Shown here one piece after another: positions 55,533 to 63,697 of a stretch of DNA of 64,000 bases. Numbering within the stretch: position 1 is the first letter of the stretch; each line of letters begins with the position of its first letter. The stretch is from NCBI GenBank assembly GCA_019359355.1, contig JAHHHM010000027.1:1-64000 (forward strand), in the 5' to 3' direction. Made by a program: the position numbers and the translations under genes. This DNA comes from Microcoleus vaginatus WJT46-NPBG5. GTDB lineage: Bacteria > Cyanobacteriota > Cyanobacteriia > Cyanobacteriales > Oscillatoriaceae. The notes beneath the pieces were generated by a model that ran no database searches, was not told the DNA's origin, and saw only the letters and a program-made list of their open reading frames with translations.

Positions 55533-56303
55533 ATGGCAGGACATAGTAAATGGGCGAATATCAAGCGTCAAAAGGCGAGAGTAGATGCCGTCAAGGGCAA
55601 GATTTTTACGAAAATCTCTCGCGAAATTATTGTAGCTGCGCGTAGCGGTGTCCCCGATCCAGCCGGCAATTTTCAATTACGCACGGCGATTGACAAAGCA
55701 AAGGCGGCTGGCATTCCGAATGAGAATATTGAACGAGCGATTGCTAAAGGTGCCGGTAAATGGGGATCAGAAGGCGATAGCCTAGAAGCGATTCGCTATG
55801 AAGGATACGGTGCCGGTGGTGTGGCAATTCTCATTGAAGCACTCACTGATAATCGCAATCGCACCGCAGCGGATTTAAGAGCGGCATTTAGTAAAAATGG
55901 CGGCAATTTGGGCGAAACCGGCTGTGTTGGTTGGATGTTCGATCAAAAAGGCGTTGTCACGATTGCCGGTGCGATTGATGAAGAGCAGTTATTAGAGGCT
56001 TCTCTAGAAGCTGGTGCTGAGCATTATGAACTGATAGAAATTGATGAAGAAACAGAGGGGGCTGAAGTTTTTACTGAAGTCACAAACCTAGAAAATCTTA
56101 GCCAAGTTTTACAGAATAAAGGCTATAGGGTAAATAAGTCAGAAGTGCGCTGGATTCCTAGCAATACACTGCAAGTTACTGATCCAGAACACGCTCGCTC
56201 TCTGCTCAAATTAATGGATGCTTTGGAAGATTTAGATGATGTGCAAAATGCTACTGCGAACTTTGAAATGACTGAGGAATTGATGTCGGCAAGTATGATG
56301 TGA
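55533..56303 (+). CDS. yebC: YebC/PmpR-family protein (TACO1-like)
   Basis: 256 residues, full length for the family. Starts with the invariant [20 protein letters not shown], followed by the family blocks [18 protein letters not shown]-like [65 protein letters not shown], and the end [17 protein letters not shown]. Homologues bind DNA as regulators or, as shown more recently for some, help ribosomes through proline-rich stretches. No functional partner adjacent. A strong hairpin follows its stop by 35 bases. Confidence 0.96.
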   Translation: MAGHSKWANIKRQKARVDAVKGKIFTKISREIIVAARSGVPDPAGNFQLRTAIDKAKAAGIPNENIERAIAKGAGKWGSEGDSLEAIRYEGYGAGGVAILIEALTDNRNRTAADLRAAFSKNGGNLGETGCVGWMFDQKGVVTIAGAIDEEQLLEASLEAGAEHYELIEIDEETEGAEVFTEVTNLENLSQVLQNKGYRVNKSEVRWIPSNTLQVTDPEHARSLLKLMDALEDLDDVQNATANFEMTEELMSASMM

Positions 56304-56337
56304 TCGCTGCCAAAAAATCAATTAGCTACAATAAAAT

Positions 56338-56395
56338 AAGGCTCAATCTTAGAAATAAGAAGTCTTTTAAAATTCTTATTTTATGATTGAGCCTT
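56338..56395. terminator. long bidirectional terminator hairpin
   Basis: Outer stem AAGGCTCAATC (56338-56348) with GATTGAGCCTT (56385-56395), inner stem AAATAAGAA (56353-56361) with TTCTTATTT (56373-56381), both perfect. Leftward it is followed by ATTTTATTGT, a T-rich tail for the pilT-like transcript; it also lies just after yebC. Confidence 0.8.
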
Positions 56396-56538
56396 AAAAA
56401 GGTGCTACCAAACCCAATGAGGCGGACTTCTATAATAGTTCGCCCTCAAATATGTAAAGTTGTAGAGACAAAGGACTGAATGCAATCTTAATGCCGGCTC
56501 AACCCCTGCCTCCACAGTGTCTCACAACCTTCGCACGG

Positions 56539-57756
56539 TTAACTCCAATCACGAGGCGAATTAGAAGAGTCAAAGCCGCCGGTTCTCATCCGCCGTTCAA
56601 GATCGCCGATATCTGGCGAAACACCTAGGGCGTCTTCGATGGTAATTCGGCCATTTAGCACTTGCTCGTAGAGGGCGACGTTCATGATTTGCATTCCTTC
56701 AATGGTGTCAGTTGACATCAAGTGGAAGGCGTCATCTTCGTTACCTTTAAGCAGGTAATCTTTCATCGCCGGCGTATTTACTAAAATGTCGTGAACTGCC
56801 GTGCGACGACCATCGGTAGTAGGCAGTAGCAACTGAGCGACGACAGCCACAAGAGATTCGGTAATTTGAATTCGCATTGCCGGCTGTTCCTCTGGATTGT
56901 AGAGGTTTAACAAACGGTTAATCGAGTTGATAGCGCTGCGAGTGTGAAGGGTTCCTAATACTAAGTGGCCGGTTTGGGCGGCTTGCAGGGCTGTGTTAAT
57001 GGTGAGACGATCACGCATTTCCCCAATCAAAATTACGTCTGGATCTTCCCGTAAAACCGCCCTTAAAGCCAAGTGAAAATCAAGGGTGTGTAATCCCACT
57101 TCCCGTTGACTAATCAAGCACTTTTGGCTGGGATGAACGTATTCAATGGGGTCTTCAATGGTGACAATATGTTTGGCTGCGGTTTCGTTTAAATGACGGA
57201 TCATTGCCGCCATTGTGGTCGATTTACCGGAACCTGTAGGCCCTGTTACTAAAATTAGTCCTTGATGATTGGAGATAATTTTTTTCAGGACTTCTGGCAA
57301 CTTTAATTCTTCAATGGAAGGGATGTGCAGGGTGATTAACCGCAGCACGATCGCACCACCAGTCAGGGAATCAAAACAGTTGACTCGGCAGCGCAAAAAG
57401 CCAGGATAAAAGATTGCTGTATCCAGTTCTTTTGTTTCAACAAACTGTTTTCTCTGAGCCGGCGTTAAAATTTCCGCCAGGTACTGTTCATAAATTTGGG
57501 GTGTCGTTTTCCCGTGTTCTGAAACTGGAATCATCTCGCCACGAACCCGAATTCTGGGAACTTGGCCCACTCGAATATGAATGTCCGAGGCTTTCCGTGC
57601 GTAAGCCTCTTTTACCATTTGCTCAATGGTAATCGTGCCGTGGCTAGTGGTTTGTACTTGCCCTACCGTCGGTTTGAGCGGTGGTGGTGGCGGTGGTGTT
57701 TTGTGGGATGGCTGAGCCTGAGATCCGGGGACTGCACCAGCATTTATTTGGTTCAT
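56539..57756 (-). CDS. pilT: PilT-type pilus retraction ATPase
   Basis: 405 residues from ATG 57756 (MNQINAG); the frame is open to an ATG at 57861, giving 440, but that extra part is unlike relatives. Hexameric ATPase that powers retraction of type IV pili for twitching motility and DNA uptake. A Pro-rich linker (PPPPPPLKP) precedes the family core: MVKEAYARKASDIHIRVGQ, Walker A LVTGPTGSGKSTTMAAMI, Asp box TIEDPIEYVH, Walker B PDVILIGEMRD, His box LVLGTLHTRSA, AMRIQITESLVAVVAQLLLP. A second pilT (PilT2) type is common in cyanobacteria and cannot be excluded. No pilus genes adjacent. Confidence 0.93.
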   Translation of the reverse strand: MNQINAGAVPGSQAQPSHKTPPPPPPLKPTVGQVQTTSHGTITIEQMVKEAYARKASDIHIRVGQVPRIRVRGEMIPVSEHGKTTPQIYEQYLAEILTPAQRKQFVETKELDTAIFYPGFLRCRVNCFDSLTGGAIVLRLITLHIPSIEELKLPEVLKKIISNHQGLILVTGPTGSGKSTTMAAMIRHLNETAAKHIVTIEDPIEYVHPSQKCLISQREVGLHTLDFHLALRAVLREDPDVILIGEMRDRLTINTALQAAQTGHLVLGTLHTRSAINSINRLLNLYNPEEQPAMRIQITESLVAVVAQLLLPTTDGRRTAVHDILVNTPAMKDYLLKGNEDDAFHLMSTDTIEGMQIMNVALYEQVLNGRITIEDALGVSPDIGDLERRMRTGGFDSSNSPRDWS

Positions 57757-57861
57757 TTTCTTTTCGGTTTCGAGGCGAGATTTATGGCAACGAATGGATG
57801 AGTTTTTAAGATGAATCGCTATGACTTTCTGGAGTTGAGACCATTCTATTTGGCTCAGCAC

Positions 57862-58166
57862 TCATTCGTGAATATACTTAAATTATAAAAAATCGTCAAT
57901 CGGGTGTAAACTTGAGGCTAGTGAGTGTTGCAGAACATCCAAAACATTGACCCCGGCCTCTTGTGATAATTTGCTATCAAATTGCCCTAAAAACAGCGAA
58001 GCCAGCAAAGAAATTTATTTCAGGAATCAAGCCAAGGCGCTAAAAAATTTTCAAATTAAGTTGTTAAATTTTATTTCTCAAGCCGCGACCTCAGAGAACC
58101 TTAAAAGATTTTTTCTCGCCCAAAATCTGTTAACTTGTTGGCCAACTTAGACAAAATAGACTTGCG
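57862..58166. other. divergent intergenic region
   Basis: 305 bases, AT-rich, between the pilT-like gene and the DUF58 gene. Only promoters are expected; no gene or repeat tract seen. Confidence 0.4.
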
Positions 58167-59357
58167 ATGAAAATGTTTTATCAGTTCGCCGAGAGGCTAA
58201 CCACGCAAATAACCGATTGGTTGGAAACCCACTGGGTAACGCCGGCCTTCGCGGGCTGGCTGCTGGGTGGGCTGGCCCTGTTCTACTTTGCCGCTGCTAC
58301 TAATACGATGGCTGGGTGGTTGTACGCGATCAGCGGAATCAGTCTGGCGATTTTGGGCATTGCCATGACTTTGCCGATTCGGACGCTGCGCCCACTGCAA
58401 GTTCGCCGCCGTCCAATTGAGCCGGTGAGTGTCGGCGACCAACTGAGCATTGAAATCGAGATAGAAAACCCAACTGAGCAAACCAAGACGCTGCTGCAAG
58501 TCTATGACATTTTGCCTTATGTCTTAGGGCAGCCGAAATCCGTTGCCGTTGAAGCGATCCCTCCCAAAGGGATACATCATTTGGTATACTACCACCCCAC
58601 CCAACGCCGAGGCGTCTATCGGTGGGATGAGATTCATTTGAGGACGGCAGCCCCGTTAGGATTATTCTGGTGCCGGCGCTCACGTCAAGCCAAAGCTACA
58701 GCGATTGTTTATCCCACCGTGTTTCCGCTAAAGGTTTGCCCACTGGTAGACGAAATGGGCAAAGAAGACAGCGCCCAGCTTTACAGTGATCGCCGGCAGC
58801 AAATGGGAACCGAAGGCATCACCCGAACCCTGCGCCCTTACCGATTTGGAGATCCGATTCGTCTGATCCACTGGCGCACCAGTGCCCGTTACGGCGAAAT
58901 GCGGGTGCGCGAATTAGAAATTTCCACCGGCGGACAGCAAATCGTGATTAGCCTCGACAGTGCCGGCACTTGGCAGCAGGATGATTTTGAAGCGGCTGTG
59001 ATTGCAGCAGCATCGTTGTACTTCTACGCCAGCCGCGCCGGGTTAAATGCCAGCGTTTGGACCGCTCAAACCGGCCTGATTCAAGGACATCAAGTAGTTT
59101 TAGAAACCCTAGCTGCCACAAGTGCCGGTGAAGATCCCGTTCCCAATGGCTTGCCGGAGATGCCTTTAATTTGGTTAACTCAAAATCCTGTCAGTTTAAG
59201 CAGCCTTCCCCCTGGCAGCCGATGGGTTTTATGGCCGGCAGCCGCTTCCCTCCCGCAAGAAGAAAACACCATTATCAAGCGGGATCGTCCCGGCATTGAG
59301 ATCCGCCCCGATCGCGCCTTGGATCTACAACTGCAAGAACCTCTAAGCCGGTTTTAG
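58167..59357 (+). CDS. DUF58-domain membrane protein
   Basis: 396 residues. Two transmembrane helices (about 25-45, FAGWLLGGLALFYFAAATNT, and 49-68, WLYAISGISLAILGIAMTLP), an outer beta domain (70-180, RRRPIEPVSVGDQLSIEIEI), and the DUF58 block GTEGITRTLRPYRFGDPIRL IHWRTSARYGEMRVRELE (about 212-250), then a VWA-like part (IVISLDSAGTWQQDDFEAAV). DUF58 proteins often accompany MoxR AAA ATPases in chaperone-like systems; no moxR is in the window. Function not established. Confidence 0.92.
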   Translation: MKMFYQFAERLTTQITDWLETHWVTPAFAGWLLGGLALFYFAAATNTMAGWLYAISGISLAILGIAMTLPIRTLRPLQVRRRPIEPVSVGDQLSIEIEIENPTEQTKTLLQVYDILPYVLGQPKSVAVEAIPPKGIHHLVYYHPTQRRGVYRWDEIHLRTAAPLGLFWCRRSRQAKATAIVYPTVFPLKVCPLVDEMGKEDSAQLYSDRRQQMGTEGITRTLRPYRFGDPIRLIHWRTSARYGEMRVRELEISTGGQQIVISLDSAGTWQQDDFEAAVIAAASLYFYASRAGLNASVWTAQTGLIQGHQVVLETLAATSAGEDPVPNGLPEMPLIWLTQNPVSLSSLPPGSRWVLWPAAASLPQEENTIIKRDRPGIEIRPDRALDLQLQEPLSRF

Positions 59358-59416
59358 TCCAAATTTCCCAGAAGCAGTTGCCTAAAAAACCTCAAATCTG
59401 ATTAGCCTCTTCAAAT

Positions 59417-59475
59417 CCCTAGTCCCATGCCCCTTGACCCATGCCCCATGCCCCATGCCCAATGCCCCATGCCCC
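59417..59475. repeat. CCCATGC heptamer tract
   Basis: Eight or so units of CCCATGC/CCCATGCC/CCCAATGC type in a row, one orientation only, between the DUF58 gene and ftrC. Same family as 36150-36207 and 44449-44578. Confidence 0.8.
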
Positions 59476-59518
59476 ACTTCATACTGCCGGCCTAAGCCTT
59501 GCGGTACAATGCAATAAA

Positions 59519-59524
59519 TATAAT
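59519..59524 (+). promoter_or_regulatory. possible -10 box of ftrC
   Basis: A consensus TATAAT 22 bases before the ftrC ATG, just after the heptamer tract. No good -35 is present at normal spacing, and the leader would be very short. Confidence 0.35.
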
Positions 59525-59545
59525 CTCCTCTTATAGTCAAAGCTA

Positions 59546-59914
59546 ATGACCTCTCCAACAGACACCGGCAACAAATCCAGCGATAAAAGCCTAGAAGCAA
59601 TGGTGCAGTTTTCCCAAACTTACGCCCAGCGCACCGGCACCTACTTCTGTTCAGAACCTTCAGTAACGGCTGTGGTGATCGAAGGATTGGCCAAAAACAA
59701 AGATGACCTCGGTTCGCCCCTGTGTCCCTGCCGGCACTACGAAGACAAAGAAGCCGAAGTCGCTGCTGCCTACTGGAACTGCCCCTGCGTACCGATGCGC
59801 GAGCGCAAAGAGTGCCACTGTATGCTATTCCTCACCCCAGAAAATGACTTTGCCGGCGAATCGCAAACAATGACGATTGAACAAGTCAAAGAAATTAGAG
59901 AAAGCATGGGATGA
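59546..59914 (+). CDS. ftrC: ferredoxin-thioredoxin reductase, catalytic chain
   Basis: 122 residues. Carries the 4Fe-4S cluster and redox disulfide that pass electrons from photosystem I-reduced ferredoxin to thioredoxin. The signature CPC-x16-CPC-x8-CHC is complete (Cys60, 62, 79, 81, 90, 92), plus Cys35. Surrounding text LGSPLCPCRHYEDKEAEVAA and WNCPCVPMRERKECHCMLFL matches the family. The start ATG agrees with relatives. Its stop overlaps the start of the DUF309 gene (ATGA), so they are translationally coupled. The variable chain gene is not here. Confidence 0.98.
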   Translation: MTSPTDTGNKSSDKSLEAMVQFSQTYAQRTGTYFCSEPSVTAVVIEGLAKNKDDLGSPLCPCRHYEDKEAEVAAAYWNCPCVPMRERKECHCMLFLTPENDFAGESQTMTIEQVKEIRESMG

Positions 59915-60324
59915 GTGAACCGATCCCTGATCAGTTTTGGCAAGGCGTAGCGCAGTTCAACGGGCAAGAATTCTACGCCTGCCACGACACCCTAGAGGCT
60001 TTGTGGATGGAAGCGTCTGAACCCGAACGCACTTTTTATCAGGGAGTGCTACAAATTGCTGTTGCCCTCTATCATCTGGGCAATCATAACTGGCGCGGAG
60101 CTGTGATTTTGCTGGGAGAAGGCATCAGCCGGTTGCGAAATTACCAACCGTCATACTTTGATATTGATGTCGATAGTTTACTAAAGCAAAGTGTTGAGCT
60201 GTTGAGCGAATTGCAACAAGCAGGGCCAGAAAATGTAGCGGATTGTGCCCAACAGCTTAGTCAAGGGGGCAATTCCTCATTACAGCGCCCTCAAATTGCC
60301 CGATTTCCTGCACCCAACGAATAA
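59911..60324 (+). CDS. DUF309-domain protein
   Basis: 137 residues. Typical DUF309 core: FNGQEFYACHDTLEALWMEA with the H-D-x-x-E motif, then ERTFYQGVLQIAVALYHLGN with the Q-G-x-x-Q motif, then GAVILLGEGISRLRNY. A small helical family of unknown function, present in most cyanobacteria and plant plastids. It overlaps ftrC by four bases (ATGA), so its product is made together with the reductase, which hints at a redox or chloroplast-type link but proves none. The C-terminal 25 residues are not conserved-looking. Confidence 0.9.
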   Translation: MSEPIPDQFWQGVAQFNGQEFYACHDTLEALWMEASEPERTFYQGVLQIAVALYHLGNHNWRGAVILLGEGISRLRNYQPSYFDIDVDSLLKQSVELLSELQQAGPENVADCAQQLSQGGNSSLQRPQIARFPAPNE

Positions 60325-60572
60325 GGCCGGTTGGCAGGAAACACGCAAGAAAGCCATAACCCCTACTCAGCACTGAGAACTCCCGATGAGGAACCCTCAC
60401 TAAATCCGGCAACGTCAAAATTGTGATAGCTTGGCGAGTGCCAATCACATCTGCAGGGATCTCGATAGAGAGTCTTCACAGGACACGTTAAACTACCTAC
60501 AGCAGCCTGTCAGGCGATCCTCAGCCTGAAAGCTAGTTCCGCACCGCTTGTTCCTCCTCAGCCTCACAATCC

Positions 60573-61046
60573 ATGATGTCATTTGCAAAACTGCCTGGTT
60601 TACTGATGCTGCGCCTCGGACTAACCTTGATGTTGCCCGTGGTGGCTTTATTTGGGAGTGTTGCTCCTACCTATCCCCAAACAAACCCAGCAGCAGTGGA
60701 TAGACCGCTGACGCTGCGTTCTGATATTCAAGAAGCTGACGCCAAAACTGGAGTTGTCACAGCGCGTGGCAACGTGCAAATCGATTATCCAGCAAGACAA
60801 ATTCAAGCCACAGCCGCGCAAGCGCAATATTTCAGCAAAGAACGCCGCATTGTCTTGAGTGGCGATGTTTATGTTTTGCAGGAAGGAAACAGTTTGCGGG
60901 GTGAAAACATTGTTTACCTGATTGATGAGGGGCGATTTATCGCACTTCCCAAATCAAACCGGCAAGTCGAATCAATTTATCTCGTTCCTGAAGAAAACGC
61001 GGCTGCACCGGGTACTCAAACTGCGCCGGCAACGCCCGAATTTTAA
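60573..61046 (+). CDS. lptA: LptA/OstA-like lipopolysaccharide transport protein
   Basis: 157 residues: a signal peptide (LMLRLGLTLMLPVVALFGSV) and one OstA/LptA beta-jellyroll (PLTLRSDIQEADAKTGVVTA, RGNVQIDYPARQIQATAAQA, YFSKERRIVLSGDVYVLQEG, RFIALP). LptA bridges the inner and outer membranes in LPS export. It precedes lptB by 83 bases and lptF/G farther on, the usual cyanobacterial order. The Pro/Ala-rich end is likely disordered. Confidence 0.9.
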   Translation: MMSFAKLPGLLMLRLGLTLMLPVVALFGSVAPTYPQTNPAAVDRPLTLRSDIQEADAKTGVVTARGNVQIDYPARQIQATAAQAQYFSKERRIVLSGDVYVLQEGNSLRGENIVYLIDEGRFIALPKSNRQVESIYLVPEENAAAPGTQTAPATPEF

Positions 61047-61129
61047 TTTTAAATGAGGATAGAGAGAGGGATAAAAACCGGCAGAAAACTTCCCTTACCC
61101 TCTCCCAATTTATCTATCACAAATTCCCA

Positions 61130-61858
61130 ATGAAAATTTGGCTTGAGAATGTTCACAAATCCTATGGCAAGCGCGTCATTGTCAACCGCGTTAACTTGTC
61201 AGTGGCGCAAGGAGAAGTCGTAGGATTGCTAGGTCCCAACGGTGCCGGTAAGACAACAACGTTTTATATTACCACCGGCCTGATTAAACCCAATCAGGGC
61301 ACCGTTTGGCTCGATGACCTTGATATTACCCATCTGCCAATGCACAAACGAGCAAAGCTTGGCATTGGTTACTTAACCCAAGAAGCTAGTATCTTTCGTC
61401 AATTGAGCGTTCGGGAAAATATCTTACTGGTATTAGAACAAACCGGCGTTCCCCGTCACGAATGGCAACAACGTCTAGATTATTTGTTGCGAGAGTTCCG
61501 CCTAGAAAAAGTTGCTTACACCGCCGGCATTCAAGTGTCTGGCGGAGAACGCCGGCGCACTGAATTAGCGAGAGCATTGGCTGCTGGACAAGCCGGCCCA
61601 ACATTTTTGCTACTTGATGAACCGTTTGCCGGCGTTGATCCGATCGCTGTGGCAGAAATTCAGCAAATTGTTGCCGGATTGCGAGATAGGCAAATGGGCA
61701 TCCTGATTACCGATCACAACGTCCGAGAAACCCTCGCTATTACTGATCGCGCCTACATTATGCGCGATGGCCAAATCTTAGCAGCCGGCAATGCCGAGGA
61801 ACTCTACAACAATCCCCTCGTTCGACAATACTACTTAGGTGAAAGCTTCCAGCGATAG
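61130..61858 (+). CDS. lptB: LPS export ABC ATPase
   Basis: 242 residues. ATPase that drives LPS extraction from the inner membrane with LptF/G. Walker A LGPNGAGKTTTFYI, Q-loop YLTQEASIFRQLSVREN, signature QVSGGERRRTELARAL, Walker B TFLLLDEPFAGVDPIAVAEI, H-loop ILITDHNVRETL, and the end NNPLVRQYYLGESF, which is characteristic of LptB. Normal length. Directly between lptA and lptF/G. Confidence 0.97.
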   Translation: MKIWLENVHKSYGKRVIVNRVNLSVAQGEVVGLLGPNGAGKTTTFYITTGLIKPNQGTVWLDDLDITHLPMHKRAKLGIGYLTQEASIFRQLSVRENILLVLEQTGVPRHEWQQRLDYLLREFRLEKVAYTAGIQVSGGERRRTELARALAAGQAGPTFLLLDEPFAGVDPIAVAEIQQIVAGLRDRQMGILITDHNVRETLAITDRAYIMRDGQILAAGNAEELYNNPLVRQYYLGESFQR

Positions 61859-62084
61859 CCGGCTCATTTTAAATTTTAAAGAGGGGATTTACTGGTAAAA
61901 TCCAGAACTTAATAAACTTTCAACATTTTATCACTCACCTAAATTATCCAATCCTCCTGCCGGTCTTCATAACCCAACGTTTGGCAAAAGTTGAAAATTT
62001 TTATAAACCCTCTGGGTTTATCTGTGTTTATAAAACTCTTAATTTCTCTCTTCCTCCTCACACCTCAATCCCCAGCAGCAAAAC

Positions 62085-63260
62085 ATGAGATTAAGCCTGT
62101 CCAAATCCTTCCATTCGCTTAGCTGGCTAACTCCTAGAATTTCGGTCATGGATCGCTATATTGTAATGGAGTTATTGCCGCCATTTCTATTTGGAGTGGG
62201 AGCTTTTTCCTCCGTAGGGGTAGCCATTGGGTCAATGTTTGACTTGGTGCGGAAGGTAACAGAAGCCGGCTTGCCAATGACGCTGGCGATGAAAATTTTG
62301 CTATTAAAGCTTCCTTATTTCGTCGTTCTCGCCTTCCCCATGTCAATGCTGCTAGCATCCTTACTGACCTACAGCCGGCTATCGAGTGACAGCGAGCTAA
62401 TTGCCTTACGCAGCTGCGGCATCAGTATTTACCGATTGATCACACCTGCTCTGGTGCTGAGTATTTTCGTTACGGCGATGACCTTTTTTTTTAATGAACT
62501 TATTGTGCCGGCTGCCAATTATGAAGCATCTATTACCTTAGAACGGGCATTGAAACAAAATACAAAAGTATTTCAAGAAAAAAATATTATTTATCCAGAA
62601 TTTAGTCAAGTAAAGCAAGCTAATGGCAAAAAACAAGAAGTTCTGACGCGCTTATTTTATGCAGAAGAATTTGACGGTCAGCGAATGAAAGGCTTGACAA
62701 TTTTAGATCGGTCGCAGGAGAACATTAATCAGATTTTAGTCTCAGAATCAGCAAGTTGGAATAACACAACAAATACGTGGAACTTTTTTAATGGCACCAT
62801 TTATATTGTTGCACCAGACGGTTCGTACCGCAATATTTTAAAATTTGAGGAACAGGAATTAAACCTTTCTCGCGCCCCGTTTGATCTGGCTTCAAAAGAC
62901 CGGGATTATAACGAAATGAATATTGCGGAATCCCAAGAGTATTTAAAACTGCTGCAACAGAGCGGAAAAGAAAAGAAAATTCGCAAGCTGATTATCCGGA
63001 TTCAACAGAAATATTCCCTGCCCTTTGCCTGTGTTGCCTTCGCCCTAGTCGGTGCGGCATTAGGAACTAAACCCCAGCGAACCAGCAAAGCTACAGGCTT
63101 TGGCGTTAGTGTTTTATTAGTCTTTACTTACTATTTATTGATGTCGATTGGCGATGCATTGGGGTTGAGCGGGGTGATCTCTCCTGTGATAGCCGGCTGG
63201 TTGCCAACCCTGTGCGGCTTTGTAATGGGAGCAGTCTTGTTAGTGCGGGTATCACAATAA
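62085..63260 (+). CDS. LptF/LptG-family LPS export permease
   Basis: 391 residues. N-terminal helices (RISVMDRYIVMELLPPFLFG; LFGVGAFSSVGVAIGSMFDL; MKILLLKLPYFVVLAFPMSM), a coupling region YSRLSSDSELIALRSCGISI, a periplasmic jellyroll (about 135-285, QNTKVFQEKNIIYPEF), then the last three helices (SLPFACVAFALVGAALG; LLVFTYYLLMSIGDALGLSG). Cyanobacteria usually have one YjgP/YjgQ-type permease working as a homodimer with LptB, so LptF and LptG are not distinguished. The last codons and stop lie in the first unit of a 20-base tandem duplication. Confidence 0.93.
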   Translation: MRLSLSKSFHSLSWLTPRISVMDRYIVMELLPPFLFGVGAFSSVGVAIGSMFDLVRKVTEAGLPMTLAMKILLLKLPYFVVLAFPMSMLLASLLTYSRLSSDSELIALRSCGISIYRLITPALVLSIFVTAMTFFFNELIVPAANYEASITLERALKQNTKVFQEKNIIYPEFSQVKQANGKKQEVLTRLFYAEEFDGQRMKGLTILDRSQENINQILVSESASWNNTTNTWNFFNGTIYIVAPDGSYRNILKFEEQELNLSRAPFDLASKDRDYNEMNIAESQEYLKLLQQSGKEKKIRKLIIRIQQKYSLPFACVAFALVGAALGTKPQRTSKATGFGVSVLLVFTYYLLMSIGDALGLSGVISPVIAGWLPTLCGFVMGAVLLVRVSQ

Positions 63261-63284
63261 GTTTGCGGGTATCACAATAAGTTT
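63245..63284 (+). repeat. 20-base perfect tandem duplication at the permease stop
   Basis: GCGGGTATCACAATAAGTTT occurs twice in a row (63245-63264 and 63265-63284). The first unit includes the TAA stop of the LPS permease (63258-63260). Confidence 0.9.
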
Positions 63285-63551
63285 TAGGGCGGCTAAAGAA
63301 ACAAAACCAAGCTGCCGGTTAAGAAAGTCTGCAAGGGTGGATGCAAGTTTAGATAGACGTGATTTAGAATCGTTGGGTAGATAGACTTTAAGAAAGTTGG
63401 AAGCTAAGATCCCTTAGAGACAAATTCAAGGCTAGGATGTAATCACACTCAACCTTCCTTTTGGAGACACTTTCCCACCGGCGCTTGTTGTCGCTCTAGC
63501 CGGCAGCCAGACAATTGGCATCGGGTGCATCTGGGATTTGCCAAAATATTG

Positions 63552-63634
63552 GAGTGGGAGCATTTTAGTGCCACAGATGACGACAAGCGGGCAAGATGCC
63601 CCTATGACAAGTTTGCAAAAATGGGATGCTCCCA
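63552..63634. repeat. palindromic TGGGAGCAT repeat
   Basis: TGGGAGCAT (63555-63563) and ATGCTCCCA (63626-63634) are perfect inverted arms; GCGGGCAAGATGCCCC (63588-63603) between them is the same family as 12710-12726. Apart from this the 437 bases from 63261 to 63697 hold no recognised gene. Confidence 0.65.
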
Positions 63635-63697
63635 TTTCCATCAATGTCAGTGTAAAATTTCTGCCCCTTCCGTGCCAGCTCAAACTGCGCTTAACTT

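Noticed and set aside
59417-59475. Regularly spaced short repeats, considered as CRISPR
   Set aside because: Units are heptamers in direct contact without spacers, and there are no cas genes; they are short tandem repeats.
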